Shown piece by piece: positions 28,041 through 36,470 of a stretch of 64,000 nt of DNA; positions within the stretch are counted from its first letter, which is position 1; each line of letters starts with the position of its first letter. The notes under the pieces are model-generated. The model ran no database searches, was not told the DNA's origin, and saw only the letters and a program-made list of their open reading frames with translations. The position numbers were made by a program, and so were the translations under genes. Origin of the DNA: Virgisporangium ochraceum (GTDB lineage: Bacteria; Actinomycetota; Actinomycetes; Mycobacteriales; Micromonosporaceae); contig NZ_BOPH01000097.1 of assembly GCF_016863655.1 (NCBI RefSeq), forward strand, positions 55,347 through 119,346, given 5' to 3'.

Positions 28041-29393
28041 ATGACGGTACTGAGCAAGGGCGCGAACACGCCGGTCCGGAGCACCGCCGTACGGGCGGTT
28101 CTCAGCTGGAGTCCCGGGCCGACGGTGCCCGACGTCGATGCGTCCACCCTGTTGCTCGGTGCCAGCGGCAAGGTGCGCAGCGACGCCGACTTCGTGTTCT
28201 ACAACCAGCCGCAGCACGCCTCCGGCGCGGTCACCTACCTCGGCAAGGAGGGTGGCGGAGACGCCATCCGGATCGACCTCGACCGCGTCGAGCCCGAGAT
28301 CCAGCGGGTGATCATCGCCGCGTCCGCCGACGGTGGGACGTTCGGACAGGTCACCGACCTGTCGCTGGCGATCGTCGACGCCGCGTCCGGCGTGGAGCTG
28401 GCCAGGTTCGCCGACATGAAGGCGTCGAGCGAGACCGCGTTCGTCGCCGGCGAACTGTACCGCCGCAACAACGAGTGGAAGTTCCGCGCCGTGGGCCAGG
28501 GCTGGGACTCCGGTCTCGCCGGGCTGGCCACCGCCTTCGGCATCAGCGTCGACGACGACCCGGCACCGGCCGCCGCCGCGCCACCGCCCGTCGCCCCACC
28601 GGCCCCGCCCGTCGCGGCACCCGTCGCCCCGCCGGCCCCGCCCGTCGCCCCGCCCGTGGCGCCACCCGCGCCGCCGGTCGCCCCACCGGCCCCGCCCGTC
28701 GCCCCGCCCGCCCCGCCTGTCGCGCCGCCGGTCGCGCCGCCCGTGGCCGCGCCCGCGCCGCCGGCTCCGGCTCCCGCGGCGCCTCAGCCCGCCGCGAAGG
28801 TCACCCTCACCAAGGGCGAGTCCCGCGTCTCGCTGAGCAAGAGCGGTGCCAACGGCGGCCTGCTGCGGGTCAACCTGAACTGGAACTCCCGGCCCAAGCG
28901 CGGCCTCTTCGGCCGTGGCGGCGCGATCGACCTCGACCTGGCCTGCCTCTACGAGTTCATCGACGGCTCGAAGGGCATCGTCCAGGCGATGGGTGACGCG
29001 TTCAAGGGCCAGCACCTGCTCGGCAACGAGCCGATCTGCTGGCTCGACGGCGACGACCGGTCCGGCGCCAACACCGCCGGCGAGAACCTGTTCGTCAACC
29101 TGAAGTACGTGCAGCTGATCAAGCGGATCGTGATCTTCACGTTCATCTACGAGGGCGCTCCGAACTGGAGCGCCGCCGACGCCGTCGTCACCCTGCACCC
29201 GGTCGCCGGGCCGCAGGTGGAGGTGCGGCTCGACGAAGCCGACAACTCGGCGCCCACCTGCGCCATCGCGTTGCTCACGGTGAACAACGGCGACCTGACG
29301 GTGCAGCGCGAGGTGCGGTACCTCCGCGGATACCAGGACGCGGTCGACCGGGCCTACGGCTGGGGCCTCAACTTCACCCCCGGACGCAAGTGA
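28041..29393 (+). CDS. Double TerD-domain protein with Pro/Ala linker
   Basis: A 450-residue stress protein of the TerD (tellurium-resistance-associated) family. The first TerD domain covers about residues 1-175 (VLSWSPGPTVPDVDASTLLL, DFVFYNQPQHASGA, GGGDAIRIDLDRV). A linker of about 75 residues of VAPP/APP units follows. The second TerD-like domain (about 255-450) contains RVNLNWNS and IDLDLACLYEF, a calcium-type acidic site, and INLD-like segments. TerD domains bind Ca2+ and are linked to phage, tellurite and colicin stress phenotypes. No other ter gene is nearby. AAGGG lies 7 nt before the ATG at 28041. Confidence 0.9.
   Translation: MTVLSKGANTPVRSTAVRAVLSWSPGPTVPDVDASTLLLGASGKVRSDADFVFYNQPQHASGAVTYLGKEGGGDAIRIDLDRVEPEIQRVIIAASADGGTFGQVTDLSLAIVDAASGVELARFADMKASSETAFVAGELYRRNNEWKFRAVGQGWDSGLAGLATAFGISVDDDPAPAAAAPPPVAPPAPPVAAPVAPPAPPVAPPVAPPAPPVAPPAPPVAPPAPPVAPPVAPPVAAPAPPAPAPAAPQPAAKVTLTKGESRVSLSKSGANGGLLRVNLNWNSRPKRGLFGRGGAIDLDLACLYEFIDGSKGIVQAMGDAFKGQHLLGNEPICWLDGDDRSGANTAGENLFVNLKYVQLIKRIVIFTFIYEGAPNWSAADAVVTLHPVAGPQVEVRLDEADNSAPTCAIALLTVNNGDLTVQREVRYLRGYQDAVDRAYGWGLNFTPGRK
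28580..28790 (+). repeat. GC-rich repeat encoding Pro/Ala/Val linker
   Basis: Irregular units of GTCGCCCCGCC and GCCCCGCCC encode VAPP and APPVAPP. The region is in frame with the TerD gene and prone to slippage. Confidence 0.8.
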
Positions 29394-29399
29394 CGGCAC

Positions 29400-29726
29400 T
29401 CACCGCGGGGTGACCCGGAAGTACGAGGTCACCCCGGAGTAGGACCACGTCCGGGTCTGCGGGTCGCGGAGCAGGTGACCGCGGTCGTGCAGCCCGACGA
29501 GGTGCCCGCGGATCGACGGTGGCGGCCCGGGGAGCCAGCGGTGCCCCGGGCACACCAGCAGGCCCTCCCGGTACAGGTCGTCCATCGCCGCGTCGACCGC
29601 GTCGACCACCCGGTCGTCCGGTCCGTCGAGCAGGTCGCCGGGCATGCGGTTGAGCACCGCGCTGATCTCCGCGGGCTGTCCCGGCGCCTGCACCGCGGTC
29701 GCCGCGGCGACGAGGTCGGCACGCAT
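29400..29726 (-). CDS. Hypothetical protein, 108 residues
   Basis: A small soluble protein (RADLVAAATAVQAPGQPAE, AAMDDLYREGLLVCPGHRW and SYSGVTSYFRVTPR). The helical first half and the LYREGLLV segment suggest a winged-helix-like fold, but no family is recognised. TACGGT ends 6 nt before the ATG at 29726. The gene converges on the TerD gene with only 6 nt between stops. Confidence 0.6.
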   Translation of the reverse strand: MRADLVAAATAVQAPGQPAEISAVLNRMPGDLLDGPDDRVVDAVDAAMDDLYREGLLVCPGHRWLPGPPPSIRGHLVGLHDRGHLLRDPQTRTWSYSGVTSYFRVTPR

Positions 29727-29732
29727 GCGGCG

Positions 29733-29738
29733 ACCGTA
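29733..29738 (-). promoter_or_regulatory. -10 TACGGT for the 108-residue hypothetical
   Basis: TACGGT on the minus strand ends 6 nt before the ATG at 29726. Confidence 0.45.
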
Positions 29739-29769
29739 CCCACCGGGCCGGGCGCGCAACCGGCGCCCG

Positions 29770-30672
29770 TCACGGCCGTCGGGACAGGATCGCCCCGGAG
29801 ACGAGGAGGGCGGCCGCGCCGGGTTCGTGGCGGCCGCGCCGGTGCACGAGGTCGAGCCGGCGGGCGCCGACCGGAGGACCGTCGAGGATCCGGACACCGG
29901 GGACGTCGGCCGGCAGGGCCAGCGCCGGCACGATTCCGGCGGCCAGGCCGGCCGCGACGATGGCGAGCACCGCGGGGAACTCCAGGCACTCGTGCGGGCG
30001 GTCGAGGACGACGCCACGGTCGGCCGCGACCCGGTCGAGGACGCGCCGCGACGCCGAGCCGGGCGGCCCGTCGACCCAGGGCCGGCCGACCAGCGCGTCG
30101 ACGCCCGCCACCGGTCCCCAGCCGACCGGCACCACGATGCGGTACGGGTCGTCGAACAGCCGCGTCGCGGCCAGCCCGCGGAGGTCGGCCCCCGCGTCGG
30201 CCCCCGAGTCCGTCTCGGTGACGAGCAGGTCGAGGCCGCCGGCGCGCAGGGCCGCGCGTCCCGGTCCCGGCTCGATCTGTCTCATGTGGACGGTGACCGC
30301 CGGCGCGGTCGCCGCCAGCGCGACCGCCGCCGGCGCCACGATGTGCCGCACCGCGGTCGGGAACGCGCCGACCACGACGGGCCCGGCGACCTGACCGGTG
30401 AGCCCGGCCAGGTCGTGCTCGGCGGCGGCGAGCGCCTCGGCGACGCGGGCCGCGTGCCGGGCGAGCAGCCGGCCCGCGGCGGTGAGCCCGGCCGCGCGGC
30501 GGCCGCCGAGCCGGGACCGGTCGAGCAGGGTCACGCCCGTCTCGGCCTCCAGCCGGGCGATGTGCTGGGAGACCGCGGACGGGGTCAGGTGCAGCACCGA
30601 CGCGGCCGCGAGCACCCCGCCCGCGTCGGCCACCGCGCGCAGGACGACCAGCCGCCGCGGGTCGATTCGCAT
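29770..30672 (-). CDS. LysR-family transcriptional regulator
   Basis: A 300-residue regulator. The N-terminal winged helix reads LVVLRAVADAGGVLAAASVLHLTPSAVSQHIARLE, and the effector domain begins near residue 95 (VVVGAFPTAVRHIVAPA). LysR proteins usually act on a divergent gene, here the cyclase-family gene 72 nt away, binding the intergenic region with a small-molecule co-inducer. TAGCGT ends 6 nt before the ATG. The ligand is unknown. Confidence 0.9.
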   Translation of the reverse strand: MRIDPRRLVVLRAVADAGGVLAAASVLHLTPSAVSQHIARLEAETGVTLLDRSRLGGRRAAGLTAAGRLLARHAARVAEALAAAEHDLAGLTGQVAGPVVVGAFPTAVRHIVAPAAVALAATAPAVTVHMRQIEPGPGRAALRAGGLDLLVTETDSGADAGADLRGLAATRLFDDPYRIVVPVGWGPVAGVDALVGRPWVDGPPGSASRRVLDRVAADRGVVLDRPHECLEFPAVLAIVAAGLAAGIVPALALPADVPGVRILDGPPVGARRLDLVHRRGRHEPGAAALLVSGAILSRRP

Positions 30673-30678
30673 TCAGTC

Positions 30679-30684
30679 ACGCTA
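30679..30684 (-). promoter_or_regulatory. -10 TAGCGT for the lysR-type gene
   Basis: TAGCGT ends 6 nt before the ATG at 30672, inside the intergenic region shared with the cyclase gene. Confidence 0.45.
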
Positions 30685-30743
30685 CATGCCGTGTGAAGAA
30701 ACAATCGCTGGTACTGAACGCACGGACACGCGACGATTTCCAC

Positions 30744-31646
30744 ATGACCGAGTTCCGCGCGTCCTTCGACGCCGAGGTGACCTTCCTCAACGGCGGCGGC
30801 CTGCAGGTGCAGGACTTCCGCCTCGACGTGCCGGCGCAGGACGTCACGACCGACGCCGTCGCCGACCTGTTCGTCCGGCACCTCGGGCTGCTGATGGTCG
30901 ACGAGGTCCGGCTGGGCGGGCTCCGCGTGGTCGCCGAGCCCCACCGCGGGTCGCGCCACGCGGTCCCACCGGACACCGGCGGCCGCGAGCGTCTCGTGGA
31001 CCTCAGCCACGTGATCACCGCGGGCATGACGACGTACCCCGGGCTGCCCGGCCCCGAGATCACGCCGCACCTGACCCGCGAGGCCTCCCGCGGGCACTAC
31101 GCGCCGGGTACCGAGTTCGCGATCGACCGGATCAGCATGGTCGGCAACACCGGCACCTACCTGGACAGCCCGTTCCACCGCTACGCCGACGGCGCCGACC
31201 TGGCAGGCCTGCCGCTCGACGCGGTCGCCGACCTGCCGACGGTGGTGGTGCGGCTGACCGGTAGCGGTGGACGCGGGATCGGCCCGCACGCCGTCGCGCC
31301 GTTCGACGTCGCGGGCGCCGCGGTGCTGCTGCACACCGGGTGGGACCGGCACTGGGGCACCGACGCCTACGGCCCCGGCGCGCCGTACCTCACCGCCGCC
31401 GGCGCGACCGCCCTCGTCGACCGGGGCGCGCGGCTGGTCGGCATCGACAGCGTCAACATCGACGACACCGACGGAACCGAACGGCCGGCGCACTCGATCC
31501 TGCTCGCCGCGGGGGTGCCGGTACTGGAGCACCTCACGGGCCTCGACCGGCTGCCGGTCACCGGTGCCCGCCTGCACACCGCACCGCCGCGCGTGGCCGG
31601 CTTCGGCACGTTCCCGGTGCGCGCGTACGCGGTGCTGCCGGCGTGA
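30744..31646 (+). CDS. Cyclase / kynurenine formamidase-like protein
   Basis: A 300-residue metal-dependent hydrolase of the cyclase family (PF04199), with an N-terminal extension of about 85 residues not found in short KynB proteins. LVDLSHVITAGMTTYPGLP is the family start. The metal motif is NTGTYLDSPFHRYADG; it normally reads HxGTHxDxPxH, so the first His is Asn and the second Tyr, while Asp and the last His are kept. The altered ligands may mean a different metal site or loss of hydrolase activity. It is divergent from the LysR gene and overlaps the next gene by 4 nt. Confidence 0.8.
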   Translation: MTEFRASFDAEVTFLNGGGLQVQDFRLDVPAQDVTTDAVADLFVRHLGLLMVDEVRLGGLRVVAEPHRGSRHAVPPDTGGRERLVDLSHVITAGMTTYPGLPGPEITPHLTREASRGHYAPGTEFAIDRISMVGNTGTYLDSPFHRYADGADLAGLPLDAVADLPTVVVRLTGSGGRGIGPHAVAPFDVAGAAVLLHTGWDRHWGTDAYGPGAPYLTAAGATALVDRGARLVGIDSVNIDDTDGTERPAHSILLAAGVPVLEHLTGLDRLPVTGARLHTAPPRVAGFGTFPVRAYAVLPA

Positions 31647-31885
31647 ACCCGCTCGTCGAGGTCGCCGGGTGGGCGGGCGCGGGCAGCCTGCTCCTCGCCT
31701 ACGGCCTGCTGTCCGCGAAGCGGATCGACGCGGGGGCCGGCTACCAGGTTCTCAACCTCGCCGGCGCGCTCGGCCTGGCCGCCAACGCGGTCGCGCACGG
31801 CGCCTGGCCGTCGGCGAGCCTGAACCTGGTGTGGCTGCTGATCGGGGCCGTCGCGCTGCGGCGGTCAGCCGCCCTTGACCAGTAG
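31643..31885 (+). CDS. CBU_0592-type small membrane protein
   Basis: An 80-residue protein with three hydrophobic helices (VEVAGWAGAGSLLLAYGLLS, YQVLNLAGALGLAANAVAHG, LNLVWLLIGAVAL). The pattern matches the CBU_0592 family of uncharacterised membrane proteins, which resemble half of a SemiSWEET/PnuC-like bundle. The GTG start overlaps the cyclase stop (GTGA), so it is co-translated with the cyclase and may move a related metabolite. Its 3' end overlaps the converging gene by 21 nt. Confidence 0.75.
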   Translation: MNPLVEVAGWAGAGSLLLAYGLLSAKRIDAGAGYQVLNLAGALGLAANAVAHGAWPSASLNLVWLLIGAVALRRSAALDQ

Positions 31886-32332
31886 GTGGTAGCGCGCGGC
31901 CACGGCGAGCAACGCGTCCGCGTCCGGGCCGAGGCGGACGTCGTCGCCGCACACGACGTTGTCCTCGATGTCGCGCCAGGAGGCCGCCAGCCGCCGCATG
32001 GCGGGCGTGGCCATGAGCGCGGCGACGTCCCACCCGCCGCCGGGCAGGATCAGCCCGGGCACCCAGAGCGGCGCGTCCCCCGACGGCCAGGAGAGATAGC
32101 CTCCGGCGTCGTCGACCGCCCGCAGGATCCGGGCGGTCTCCGCCGCCGCGCGGACCCGTCCGTCGGCGTCGACCTCGCGCACCTCGCCGCCGCCGCCGGC
32201 CGCGAACCACACGACGCGCACGAGCGAGGCCGGCGAGTGCCGCGCGAGCGCCACCAGGGCGGCGTCCACGTCGGCGGGCTCCGCGTTGGTCTCCAGGGTG
32301 AATCCCACACCGAAGCCGAGTGTCATCGTCAC
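31865..32332 (-). CDS. Hypothetical protein, 155 residues
   Basis: A soluble protein starting VTMTLGFGVGFTLETNAEPADVD. The central region has LVRVVWFAAGGGGEVREVD and a Trp/Gly-rich LWVPGLILPGGGWDVAAL. No family was recognised. The GTG at 32332 follows TACAGT by 6 nt, so it was chosen over the ATG at 32326. It converges on the membrane-protein gene with overlapping ends, and lies directly downstream of the PdxR-type gene on the same strand with an 78-nt gap. Confidence 0.6.
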   Translation of the reverse strand: MTMTLGFGVGFTLETNAEPADVDAALVALARHSPASLVRVVWFAAGGGGEVREVDADGRVRAAAETARILRAVDDAGGYLSWPSGDAPLWVPGLILPGGGWDVAALMATPAMRRLAASWRDIEDNVVCGDDVRLGPDADALLAVAARYHLLVKGG

Positions 32333-32338
32333 CGGCGG

Positions 32339-32344
32339 ACTGTA
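32339..32344 (-). promoter_or_regulatory. -10 TACAGT for the 155-residue hypothetical
   Basis: TACAGT ends 6 nt before the GTG at 32332 and decides that start. Confidence 0.45.
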
Positions 32345-32410
32345 TCCGGCGGGTCCGGCCCGGCGCGTGCACCGTCGCGGCTTCCCGCACGTGACGACGT
32401 AGCGCACCGG

Positions 32411-33820
32411 TCAGCGCAGCGTCGCGACCGCGTCGGCGAGGGCCGCCATCCCGTCGGCGATCGCGCGTTCGGTCAGGGTGGCGTAGCCGAAGATCAGCCC
32501 GCCGGGTCCCGGATGGGCCAGCCGGTACGGTGACACGCCCTTGACGGCCACGCCGTGACGGGCGGCGGCGGCCACGACCGCCGACTCGTCGAGCCCGGGC
32601 GGCAGCCAGGCGACGACGTGCTGGCCGGCCGCGACGCCGACCGGTTCCAGGTCGGGCAGGCGGGTGCGCAGCGCGTCCAGGAGCGCGTCGCGGCGGCGGC
32701 GGTAGACCGGGCGCATGCGGCGCAGGTGCCGGTCGAACTCGCCGCGGTCGAGGAAGTCGGCGAAGGTGAGCTGGTCGATGACGGGGGAGCCGCGGTCGGC
32801 CAGCACCTTCGCCGCGGCGACGTCGTCGACCAGGTGCGCCGGCGTCAGCAGCCAGCCGAGGCGCAGCCCCGGCGCGAGCGTCTTGCTCGCGGTGCCGCAG
32901 TACACGACGCTGTCGGGCGCCAGTCCCTGCATCGCGCCGATGGGGGAGCGGTCGTAGCGGTACTCCGCGTCGTAGTCGTCCTCGATCACCAGGGCTCGGC
33001 GGCGCTGCGCCCATGCGATCACCCGGGCCCGTGCCGCGGCCGACAGGACGCCGCCGGTGGGCCACTGGTGCGACGGCGTGAGGACGACCGCGTCCGCGTC
33101 GGTGTTCTCCAGGTGCTCGACGAGGATGCCGTCGGTCCCGACGGGGACGCCGACGACCTCCAGGCCGGCGGCGGCCGCGACGAGGCGGGTGTCGTCGTCC
33201 GGGGACGGGTCCTCGACGGCCAGCCGGCGGGCGCCGCGCGCCGCCAGCACCTGGACCAGCAGGGAGACGCCCTGGCCGAACCCGCTGCAGACCACCACGT
33301 TGTCCGGGTGGGCCGAGGTGCCGCGGACGCGGTTGAGGTAGCCGGTCAGCGCGTCGTGCAGCTCGGGCACGCCACGCCCGTCGAGGTAGGCGAACCGTTC
33401 GTTCGGTGTGGTCGTCAGGACGGTGCGCACCGACCGCAGCCAAGCCGCCCGGGGGAACGACGACACGTCGGTGCGGCCGTAGCCGAAGTCGATGCGGACC
33501 GGCGGCGGGTCCCCGGCGGGGCGCTCCGCCCGCGCGGCGACCGACCCGGCCGCCACCTGGGTGTAGCCGCCCGCCCGGCTGGTGAGGTACCCCTCGGCGA
33601 CGAGCTGCTGGTACGCCTCGACCACCACCCCGCGGGAGACCCCCAGATCGGCGGCGACCGTGCGCGTGGGTGGCAGGGACGCGCCGAGGCGCAACCGGCC
33701 GGCCCGGATGCTGTCCCGGATCGAGGCGGCGATCTGCCGGTGCAGGGGTTCGGCCGCGGACCGGTCGACGTCGAGGAGCAGATCCTCGGCCGTGCTCGAA
33801 TTGGTCCTGGTTCGGCCCAT
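32411..33820 (-). CDS. PdxR/MocR-type GntR-aminotransferase regulator
   Basis: A 469-residue fusion. Residues 15-85 are a GntR winged helix (RQIAASIRDSIRAGRLRLG, then TRTVAADLGVSRGVVVEAY). The rest is a fold-type I aminotransferase domain with DDYDAEYRYD and the PLP-binding lysine in GTASKTLAPGLRLGW. MocR proteins of this class, such as PdxR, sense pyridoxal phosphate or an amino acid adduct and control vitamin B6 or amino-acid genes. No pdx gene is in the window. It is divergent from the DUF6069 gene, a common genomic neighbour. TAAGGT lies 8 nt upstream of the ATG. Confidence 0.9.
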   Translation of the reverse strand: MGRTRTNSSTAEDLLLDVDRSAAEPLHRQIAASIRDSIRAGRLRLGASLPPTRTVAADLGVSRGVVVEAYQQLVAEGYLTSRAGGYTQVAAGSVAARAERPAGDPPPVRIDFGYGRTDVSSFPRAAWLRSVRTVLTTTPNERFAYLDGRGVPELHDALTGYLNRVRGTSAHPDNVVVCSGFGQGVSLLVQVLAARGARRLAVEDPSPDDDTRLVAAAAGLEVVGVPVGTDGILVEHLENTDADAVVLTPSHQWPTGGVLSAAARARVIAWAQRRRALVIEDDYDAEYRYDRSPIGAMQGLAPDSVVYCGTASKTLAPGLRLGWLLTPAHLVDDVAAAKVLADRGSPVIDQLTFADFLDRGEFDRHLRRMRPVYRRRRDALLDALRTRLPDLEPVGVAAGQHVVAWLPPGLDESAVVAAAARHGVAVKGVSPYRLAHPGPGGLIFGYATLTERAIADGMAALADAVATLR

Positions 33821-33867
33821 GCGATCGGACCTTACCTGGTGTACCGATCTGCGTCAGCCTCGATCGC

Positions 33868-34254
33868 ATGACGACAGCGAAGCGAGTTCTCCTGCCCGGT
33901 CTGGCCGCGGTGGCCGTCGCCGCCGGCGCCGCGACGGCCGTCGCGGCCATGGCGATGGCCGCCGGCGTCGACTTCGAACTGCCCGATGGCGGCGAGTCGA
34001 TTCCCCTGCTCGGTTTCTCCCAGCTCACGATCGTGTTCGGGGTCGTGGGCCTGCTCCTCGCCCTGGCGTTGCGCCGGTGGGTGGCCCGGCCGGCGCGCGC
34101 GTGGGTCCGGATGGCGGTGGCGCTGACCGCGGTGTCACTCGTGCCGCCGTTCCTCGTCGGCGCCACCCTCGCGACGGAGTGCGCGCTGGTGCTCGTGCAC
34201 CTCGTCGCCGCGGCCATCGTGATCCCCGTGGTCGCCCGGCGGCTGGCCGCGTGA
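33868..34254 (+). CDS. DUF6069 family membrane protein
   Basis: A 128-residue protein with four predicted transmembrane helices (LPGLAAVAVAAGAATAVAAM; FSQLTIVFGVVGLLLALAL; MAVALTAVSLVPPFL; ALVLVHLVAAAIVIPVVA). The order and the loop DGGESIPLLGF agree with DUF6069, an actinobacterial membrane protein of unknown function. It is divergent from the PdxR-type regulator, which probably controls it. Confidence 0.8.
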   Translation: MTTAKRVLLPGLAAVAVAAGAATAVAAMAMAAGVDFELPDGGESIPLLGFSQLTIVFGVVGLLLALALRRWVARPARAWVRMAVALTAVSLVPPFLVGATLATECALVLVHLVAAAIVIPVVARRLAA

Positions 34255-34351
34255 GCGAGGTCGCGCCGGGGATGCGTAGGCCGGCGTGATCGTCGCGACG
34301 ACGCTATTGTGCGACGTCGATGGTGGCGGGCCGGCGGCCGGAGGGGTCACG

Positions 34352-34462
34352 TTGTCCGAGGATGTTCTTCCCCAGGTACGTCCGGCGACGGCGTCGCACG
34401 CCGCGCGACCGGTCGTCGTGCACTACCTGTGGACGGCCGTGACCGCCGTCGACTCCGCCTGA
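34352..34462 (+). CDS. Possible small ORF, 36 residues
   Basis: A TTG codon with GGAGGGG 5-6 nt upstream opens a 36-residue frame (begins LSEDVLPQVRPATASHAARP) that stops 19 nt before the amidohydrolase ATG. It could be a leader peptide or chance. The region 34255-34351 shows a possible -10 CTATTGT near 34310 but no other feature. Confidence 0.3.
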   Translation: MSEDVLPQVRPATASHAARPVVVHYLWTAVTAVDSA

Positions 34463-34481
34463 GACCGCGGAGCGAGACCCG

Positions 34482-36113
34482 ATGAGCGACGCCGACCTGG
34501 TCTTCACCGGCGGTCCGGTGCTGTGCATGGACGGCGCGCGCTCGCGGGCGGACGCGCTCGCGGTGCGCGGGGGGCGGATCGTGGCGGTGGGACGCGGCGT
34601 CGCCGACCTCGTGGGTCCCGGAACCGAGGTGGTGGACCTCGCCGGACGGCCGCTGCTGCCGGGCTTCCAGGACGCACACGTCCACGCCGTGATGGGCGGC
34701 GTGGAGCTGGGCCAGTGCGACCTGACCGGCACCGTGGACGCCGCGGAGTACCTGCGGAGGATCGGCGCGTTCGCGGCGGCCCACCCCGACCGGGAATGGA
34801 TCGTCGGCGGCGGCTGGTCGTTGGAGAGCTTCGCGGGTGGCGTCCCCACCGCGGACCTGCTCGACGCCGTCGTGGCGGACCGGCCGGTCTTCCTCTACAA
34901 CCGCGACCACCACGGCGCCTGGGTGAACAGCCGCGCCCTCGCGCTGGCCGGCGTCGACCGCCACACCCCGGACCCGGTCGACGGCGTCATCAACCGCGAC
35001 GCCGACGGACGCCCGGGCGGGTGCCTGCAGGAGGGCGCGGTGTCGCTGGTGGCCGGGCTCCTTCCCGCCGTGACCCCGGCCGACCGGTTGGCCGGGCTGC
35101 TGCGCGCGCAGGCACTGCTGCACTCGCTGGGGGTCACCGCCTGGCAGGACGCGATGGTGGGCGGGTCCAACGGCTACCCGGACGTGTCCGACGCGTACCT
35201 CACCGCGGCCCGGGACGGGCTGCTGACCGCCCGCGTCGTGGGGGCGCTGTGGTGGGACCGGGACCGCGGCGCCGACCAGATCGCCGACCTCGTCGACCGG
35301 CGCGCGCGGTTCACCGTCGGACGGTTGCGGTGCTCGACGGTGAAGATCATGCAGGACGGCATCGTCGAGAACTTCACCGCCGCGATGACCGTGCCGTACC
35401 GGGACCCGTGCGGCGAACCGACCGCCAACAGCGGGCTGAGCTTCGTGGACCCGCACGCCCTGCGCGACCACGTCACGGCGCTGGACGCGCTGGACTTCCA
35501 GGTCCACTTCCACGCCCTCGGCGACCGCGCCGTGCGCGAGGCGCTCGACGCGGTCCAATCGGCGCGCAGCGCGAACGGGTTCCGGGACACCCGTCCGCAC
35601 CTGGCCCACCTGCAGGTCGTCGACCCCGCCGACGTGCCGCGCTTCCGCCGGCTCGGCGCGAGCGCGAACCTGCAGGCGCTGTGGGCCACGCACGAGCCGC
35701 AGATGGACGAGCTCACCGTCCCGTTCCTCGGCGGCGACCGGGCCGCGCACCAGTACCCGTTCGGCGACCTGTTCCGGGCCGGCGCGACCCTGGCCGCCGG
35801 CAGTGACTGGCCGGTGAGCAGCCCCGACCCGATGGCGGCGGTCCACGTCGCGGTGAACCGCCGGCTCCACGGCGCGACGGGGCCGGTGTTCCTGCCCGAC
35901 CAGCGCCTCGACCTGGGCACGGCGTTGGCCGCCTACACCGCCGGCAGCGCGTACGTGAACCACCACGACGACGCCGGAACACTGGCCGTCGGCCGTCGCG
36001 CCGACCTGGTCGTCCTCGACCGGGACCCCTTCGACGGCGGTCCCGACGACATCGGCGCCACGCGGGTGTCGCTCACCTACGTCGACGGAGAGCCGGTGTA
36101 CGCGCGGTCGTAG
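34482..36113 (+). CDS. YtcJ-like amidohydrolase
   Basis: A 543-residue metal-dependent hydrolase of the amidohydrolase_3 group. The first metal pair is in LLPGFQDAHVHAVMGG. Later come FHALGDRAVREAL, HLAHLQVVDP and the catalytic-Asp region LAAGSDWPVSSPDPMAAVH. The C-terminal beta domain ends with GRRADLVVLDRDPF. Relatives include YtcJ and N-substituted formamide deformylase (NfdA); substrates are mostly unknown. There is no signal peptide, so it acts in the cytoplasm. GGAGCGAG precedes the ATG. Confidence 0.9.
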   Translation: MSDADLVFTGGPVLCMDGARSRADALAVRGGRIVAVGRGVADLVGPGTEVVDLAGRPLLPGFQDAHVHAVMGGVELGQCDLTGTVDAAEYLRRIGAFAAAHPDREWIVGGGWSLESFAGGVPTADLLDAVVADRPVFLYNRDHHGAWVNSRALALAGVDRHTPDPVDGVINRDADGRPGGCLQEGAVSLVAGLLPAVTPADRLAGLLRAQALLHSLGVTAWQDAMVGGSNGYPDVSDAYLTAARDGLLTARVVGALWWDRDRGADQIADLVDRRARFTVGRLRCSTVKIMQDGIVENFTAAMTVPYRDPCGEPTANSGLSFVDPHALRDHVTALDALDFQVHFHALGDRAVREALDAVQSARSANGFRDTRPHLAHLQVVDPADVPRFRRLGASANLQALWATHEPQMDELTVPFLGGDRAAHQYPFGDLFRAGATLAAGSDWPVSSPDPMAAVHVAVNRRLHGATGPVFLPDQRLDLGTALAAYTAGSAYVNHHDDAGTLAVGRRADLVVLDRDPFDGGPDDIGATRVSLTYVDGEPVYARS

Positions 36114-36119
36114 ACCCGC

Positions 36120-36408
36120 CGTGCCGTCCGGGCCGTGGGGCGGTCGCGGTCCGCCGGGCCGCGAACGACAGCAGGTCGGTGACCGCGAGGGGGACCAGCA
36201 CGAGCAGCCCGTACCCCTCGGCGAAGCGGGGGTTGGCCGCGCCGCCTCCCGCAGGCCGAACAGCGCCGTGCGGTTGCCGTGCCGGTACTCCGGCGCGATC
36301 GCCGCCACCGCCCGGAACACCGTCACACACCGCGCCGCGGACGGCGTCGCGCCGCGCCCCGTCCAACCCTGCGACGTCGACGACGTGGTGGCGTAGCCGG
36401 CTTCCCAT
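36120..36408 (-). pseudogene. Possible two-frame gene remnant
   Basis: On the minus strand one frame reads TVFRAVAAIAPEYRHGNRTA then LFGLREAA. A second frame continues NPRFAEGYGLLVLVPLAV then TDLLSFAARR. Together they look like one protein with a membrane helix broken by a frameshift near 36245. The family is not recognised. The rest of 36114-36470 holds no intact gene that can be supported. Confidence 0.3.
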
Positions 36409-36470
36409 ACACGGTCTTCGCGCCCCACCCGGTCCCGGACGGATCCGCGTGCGCGTGGTTGGCTACCGTC

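Noticed and set aside
28580..28790. CRISPR-like or microsatellite array
   Set aside because: The repeats are in frame, encode a Pro/Ala linker of the TerD protein and have no regular spacer.
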